Below, piece by piece: positions 6,346 to 8,589 of a stretch of DNA of 8,589 nt. Source of the stretch: Oscillospiraceae bacterium (lineage in GTDB: Bacteria; Bacillota; Clostridia; Oscillospirales; Oscillospiraceae); NCBI GenBank assembly GCA_017936205.1, contig JAGBGB010000295.1, positions 1 to 8,589 on the forward strand, read 5' to 3'. A program made the translations under genes and the position numbers. Under the pieces are notes generated by a model. It saw nothing but the letters and a program-made list of their open reading frames with translations, had not been told where the DNA came from and did not search any database. Each line of letters opens with the position of its first letter. The stretch's first letter is position 1.

Positions 6346-6564
6346 TCAAATTTCGATTTGTCGAACAGTTTGATTTACCCCTTCGTAGGGGCGATGCTGT
6401 GTCATCGCCCGGTCAGGGCGGATACCGCCATGACATAAAATGCACCTATTTTTGATAAAAACTTGTAAAAAATCAAATTATTTTGTGTAACACCGTTTTA
6501 CGGTGTTACCGGGCGATGACATAGCATCGCCCCTACAGAGACTCACCGATAAATCGGAATTTGA
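6346..6564. repeat. REPIN-like composite inverted repeat, copy 1
   Basis: The outer ends are inverted: TCAAATTTCGATTTGTCG (6346-6363) against CGATAAATCGGAATTTGA (6547-6564). Inside, two GTAG hairpins face outward. The left has GTAG 6385-6388, then GGGCGATG, a 6-nt loop and CATCGCCC to 6410. The right is its reverse complement, 6511-6532, with CTAC at 6533-6536. Between them are a hairpin with arms GGCGG/CCGCC near 6417-6429, an AT-rich core, and a 9-bp hairpin at 6487-6509 (TAACACCG with CGGTGTTA). The layout matches a REPIN (paired inverted REPs). No protein is encoded. The element fills most of the 411-bp gap between the operon and the next gene; the rest is the terminator and a promoter. 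Confidence 0.85.
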
Positions 6565-6619
6565 CGGCTTTCTTCCGTTAGATTTCTTATGTGAATGAGG
6601 GATTTGGAAAGGGTGGTTA

Positions 6620-6648
6620 TTGACATACGGAATCATATATGATAGAAT
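6620..6648 (+). promoter_or_regulatory. Sigma-A promoter of the membrane-protein gene
   Basis: A perfect TTGACA (6620-6625) and TAGAAT (6643-6648; five of six consensus bases) are separated by 17 bp. They lie 40 bp upstream of the start codon and 55 bp beyond the end of the composite repeat. This is the best-formed promoter in the window. Confidence 0.8.
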
Positions 6649-6688
6649 TAGTATGCCAAAACAGACAATGGTGAAAGGAGAGATCATC

Positions 6689-7552
6689 ATGAGAGAATTA
6701 ACCATTCGCAGAAATAAGAGCTTCGTCGGTTGTTTGGTCAGCGCCAAGATCTACGGCGAGGATCCCATGTATGGAGACATGGTGATCAACGGTATCCGCT
6801 GTCGGAAGCTGGGAGAGGTGAAGAACGGTCAGCAGGTGAGCTTTTTGGTTCCCGAGGAGGCCGTGAAGATCTTCGTCATTGCGGATAAGCTGAGCAAGGG
6901 CTTCTGCAGTGAATTTTACCAGTTAGAGCCGGGGCAGGAGCCTGTGCTGCTGACGGGACAGAATCGCTTCAGCCTGTTCAGCGGCAATGCCTTCCGCTTC
7001 GACAACAATCAGAACCCGGAAGCCCTTGCTAATCGGAAGAAGGGCTCCAAGGTCGGCATCTGGGTCATCCTTGCCGCTGCCATCATTGGTGCACTGATCG
7101 GCTTCTTTGCCACCTCCGGCATTCTGAAGGGTTCCCCGGATCCCAAGACCTTCACCGTTCAGGACCTGAAGATCACCTTAACTGAGGACTTCCGTAAGAT
7201 GGAGCAGGAGAACTATTCTGCTTATCTGGAATCCGATCGTGTGGGTGTATTGATGCTGAACGAAGCCTTTGATGCCTTCCCCGGCTTTGAGGACTACAGC
7301 ATTGAGGAATACGGCGAGCTGGTTCTGGAAGCCAATCAGTCCGACGCTGAGCTGAAGACCGATAACGGTCTGTGCTATTTCGAGTTCGACAACACAGGCT
7401 CTGACGGGAAGACACTTTTCCACTACACTGCCTATATGTACAAGGGATCTGACTCCTTCTGGCTGGTTCAGTTCTTCACCCGTAAGGACGATGCTGCCAA
7501 GTATGCCCATCAGATCACCCAATGGGCGCAGACTGTCACCTTTGAGTCCTGA
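6689..7552 (+). CDS. Single-pass membrane protein of unknown function
   Basis: I do not recognise a named family. The 287-residue product has an N-terminal, probably cytosolic domain of about 115 residues (MRELTIRRNKSFVGCL..., ending FRFDNNQNPE). A basic RKKGSK (116-121) follows, then one hydrophobic helix at 122-143 (GIWVILAAAIIGALIGFF). An outer domain of about 135 residues begins at KTFTVQDLKITLTEDF, with acidic and aromatic residues typical of secreted domains. The basic residues before the helix suggest N-in, C-out topology. The start is ATG 6689 because AGGAG lies 8 nt upstream and the promoter leaves no room for the longer frame opening at 6620, which would begin within the -35 box. 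It has its own promoter and terminator, so it is monocistronic and probably unrelated to the neighbouring catabolic operon. A sensory or cell-surface role is possible but unsupported. Confidence 0.8.
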   Translation: MRELTIRRNKSFVGCLVSAKIYGEDPMYGDMVINGIRCRKLGEVKNGQQVSFLVPEEAVKIFVIADKLSKGFCSEFYQLEPGQEPVLLTGQNRFSLFSGNAFRFDNNQNPEALANRKKGSKVGIWVILAAAIIGALIGFFATSGILKGSPDPKTFTVQDLKITLTEDFRKMEQENYSAYLESDRVGVLMLNEAFDAFPGFEDYSIEEYGELVLEANQSDAELKTDNGLCYFEFDNTGSDGKTLFHYTAYMYKGSDSFWLVQFFTRKDDAAKYAHQITQWAQTVTFES

Positions 7553-7571
7553 TCATATTCTGTCATGAACG

Positions 7572-7602
7572 AGAGGCTGTCTCAATCGAGACAGCCTCTT
7601 TT
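7572..7602 (+). terminator. Rho-independent terminator of the membrane-protein gene
   Basis: A perfect 12-bp stem, AGAGGCTGTCTC (7572-7583) with GAGACAGCCTCT (7588-7599), has an AATC loop and then TTTTG. It lies 20 bp after the stop codon. Confidence 0.92.
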
Positions 7603-7615
7603 GTCGCTCCCACTA

Positions 7616-7836
7616 CAATTCCGATTTATCGAACTGCTTCGTTCACCGCTGCGTAGGGGCACGCATTGCGCGCCCGGTTCATGGCGTAACGCCATGAACA
7701 CAAAAACTACCGAAAAAGATGTAATTTCTCCAAATATCGAAACATTTTTCACAACCACCAATTCTTGGTGGTTGTCGTACGCGCAATGCGCGCCCCTACG
7801 CAACGGTAAATCAAACTGTGCGATATCGGAATTTGA
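7616..7836. repeat. REPIN-like composite inverted repeat, copy 2
   Basis: This has the same plan as the element at 6346-6564. The outer ends are CAATTCCGATTTATCG (7616-7631) against CGATATCGGAATTTGA (7821-7836). Left GTAG is at 7653-7656 with the GGGCACGC/GCGCGCCC hairpin to 7675. Right CTAC is at 7796-7799 with the reverse hairpin, about 7779-7795. Inside are a perfect 10-bp hairpin (GTTCATGGCG 7677-7686 with CGCCATGAAC 7690-7699) and a perfect 11-bp hairpin (ACAACCACCAA 7751-7761 with TTGGTGGTTGT 7765-7775). The stem sequences differ from copy 1 while the pairing is kept. With the two flanking terminators it accounts for most of the 373-bp gap between genes. No gene is seen in it. Confidence 0.85.
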
Positions 7837-7873
7837 CGATTTCTATCGCCTGCATGACATAGGATCTACGACG

Positions 7874-7907
7874 AAAATGCCCATGGAGCAGAGGGGCTCC
7901 ATGGGCA
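7874..7907 (-). terminator. Rho-independent terminator of asnS
   Basis: On the minus strand a perfect 12-bp stem (arms 7896-7907 and 7878-7889, TGCCCATGGAGC type) with a 6-nt loop is followed by TTTTC (7877-7873). It lies 18 bp beyond the asnS stop codon and faces the terminator at 7572-7602. Confidence 0.9.
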
Positions 7908-7925
7908 CAGCTTATTGTGTTCGAA

Positions 7926-8589
7926 TTACAGCTCGCAGTTGTTGACGGTACGGGGGAAGGGGAGAACGTCGCGGATGTTGCCTACACCGGTCAGGTACAT
8001 GACACAGCGCTCGAAGCCCAGACCGAAGCCGGCGTGGCGGGTGGAGCCGTACTTCCGCAGATCCAGATAGAAATCATAATCCTCAGGCTTTAGACCCAGT
8101 TCGTTCATACGGTTCATGAGGATGTCGTAGTTGTCCTCACGCTGACTGCCGCCGATGATCTCGCCGATGCCGGGAACCAGACAGTCCATAGCAGCCACGG
8201 TCTTCCCGTCCTCGTTGAGCTTCATGTAGAAGGCCTTGATCTCCTTGGGGTAATCGGTGACGAAAACAGGGCGCTTAAACAGCTCCTCGGTCAGGTATCT
8301 TTCGTGCTCGGTCTGCAGGTCGCTTCCCCAATGTACGGGATACTCAAAGCGGTCATTGTGGGGCTCCAACAGGGAAATGGCTTCCGTATAGGTCACATGA
8401 CCGAAGTCAGAGCTCATAACATGATTCAGTCTCTCTAACAGACCCTTGTCTACGAAGCTGTTGAAGAACTGCATTTCTTCCGGAGCGTTCTCCAGAACAT
8501 AGGAAATGATATACTTGATCATATCCTCAGCCAGACGCATATCGTCGGACAGATCTGCGAAGGCGATCTCCGGCTCGATCATCCAGAAC
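7926..8589 (-). CDS. asnS: Asparaginyl-tRNA synthetase, C-terminal part (runs off the window)
   Basis: This is the last 221 or so residues of a class IIb aminoacyl-tRNA synthetase that charges tRNA-Asn with asparagine in the cytosol. The frame stays open to the window edge, giving [13 protein letters not shown] at the truncated end, which is characteristic of AsnS. The class II motif 3 region appears as [17 protein letters not shown], and the protein ends in [19 protein letters not shown], close to the usual AsnS terminus. Segments [12 protein letters not shown] and YLDLRKYGS also fit AsnS rather than AspRS or LysRS. About half of the gene (family length about 465 residues), including its start and the anticodon-binding domain, lies beyond the right edge. 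It is followed by its own terminator. Confidence 0.96.
   Translation of the reverse strand, partial: FWMIEPEIAFADLSDDMRLAEDMIKYIISYVLENAPEEMQFFNSFVDKGLLERLNHVMSSDFGHVTYTEAISLLEPHNDRFEYPVHWGSDLQTEHERYLTEELFKRPVFVTDYPKEIKAFYMKLNEDGKTVAAMDCLVPGIGEIIGGSQREDNYDILMNRMNELGLKPEDYDFYLDLRKYGSTRHAGFGLGFERCVMYLTGVGNIRDVLPFPRTVNNCEL

Noticed and set aside
5324..6349. A 341-residue minus-strand frame opposite carbamate kinase
   Set aside because: The plus strand carries every carbamate kinase motif; the antisense product is compositionally typical of a shadow and begins in the composite repeat.
6620..6688. A longer start for the membrane-protein gene at 6620
   Set aside because: That codon falls within the -35 box of the best promoter; ATG 6689 has a proper Shine-Dalgarno sequence.
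7565..7945. A 126-residue plus-strand frame in the gap before asnS
   Set aside because: It runs through a terminator, the second composite repeat and the asnS terminator; its composition follows the palindromes and no RBS is present.

Overview
The window looks like a chromosomal segment of a GC-rich gut Clostridia, most likely an Oscillospiraceae-type bacterium. This rests on strong AGGAGG-like ribosome binding sites, GC-rich third codon positions in all metabolic genes, and short palindromic repeats of the 'GTAGGGGCG...' kind. The taxonomic call is an inference, since there is no rRNA or other taxonomic marker here.

Left part (1-939). The window opens inside a tandem array of 111-bp units. 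Each unit carries one REP-like hairpin with a GTAG tetranucleotide at its 5' foot. Next to it, on the minus strand, is a REP-associated tyrosine transposase (RAYT, HUH/Y1 family). Its reading frame has itself been expanded by four in-frame 39-bp copies of the same hairpin, plus a fifth, diverged palindrome.

Centre (940-6333). This is a nitrogen-metabolism locus with divergent transcription from one regulatory region (2416-2651). Leftward runs a 491-residue fold-type-II PLP enzyme that is not an ordinary YgeX. Rightward runs ygeY (M20-type metallohydrolase), ygeW (knotted carbamoyltransferase) and a carbamate kinase, ending at a strong hairpin. YgeY and YgeW belong to the ygeXYW/ssnA/ygfK/xdh gene set linked to selenium-dependent purine and uric-acid breakdown in anaerobes. 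Carbamate kinase gives the chain an ATP-yielding end (carbamoyl phosphate + ADP to ATP + carbamate). The likely logic is hydrolysis of an amide or ureido intermediate by YgeY, phosphorolytic transfer of its carbamoyl group by YgeW, ATP formation by the kinase, and ammonia elimination or another PLP reaction by the divergent gene. The true substrates are not visible from sequence.

Right part (6334-8589). Two ~220-bp composite inverted repeats (REPIN-like, GTAG hairpins facing outward at both ends) flank a monocistronic gene. That gene encodes a 287-residue single-pass membrane protein of unknown function with its own promoter and terminator. The window ends in the C-terminal part of asparaginyl-tRNA synthetase on the minus strand.

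Most notable: a RAYT transposase, REP hairpins matching the one amplified inside its own gene, and two REPINs with the same GTAG-hairpin layout but different stem sequences all occur within 8.6 kb. This suggests an active or recently active REP/RAYT system in this Clostridia lineage.
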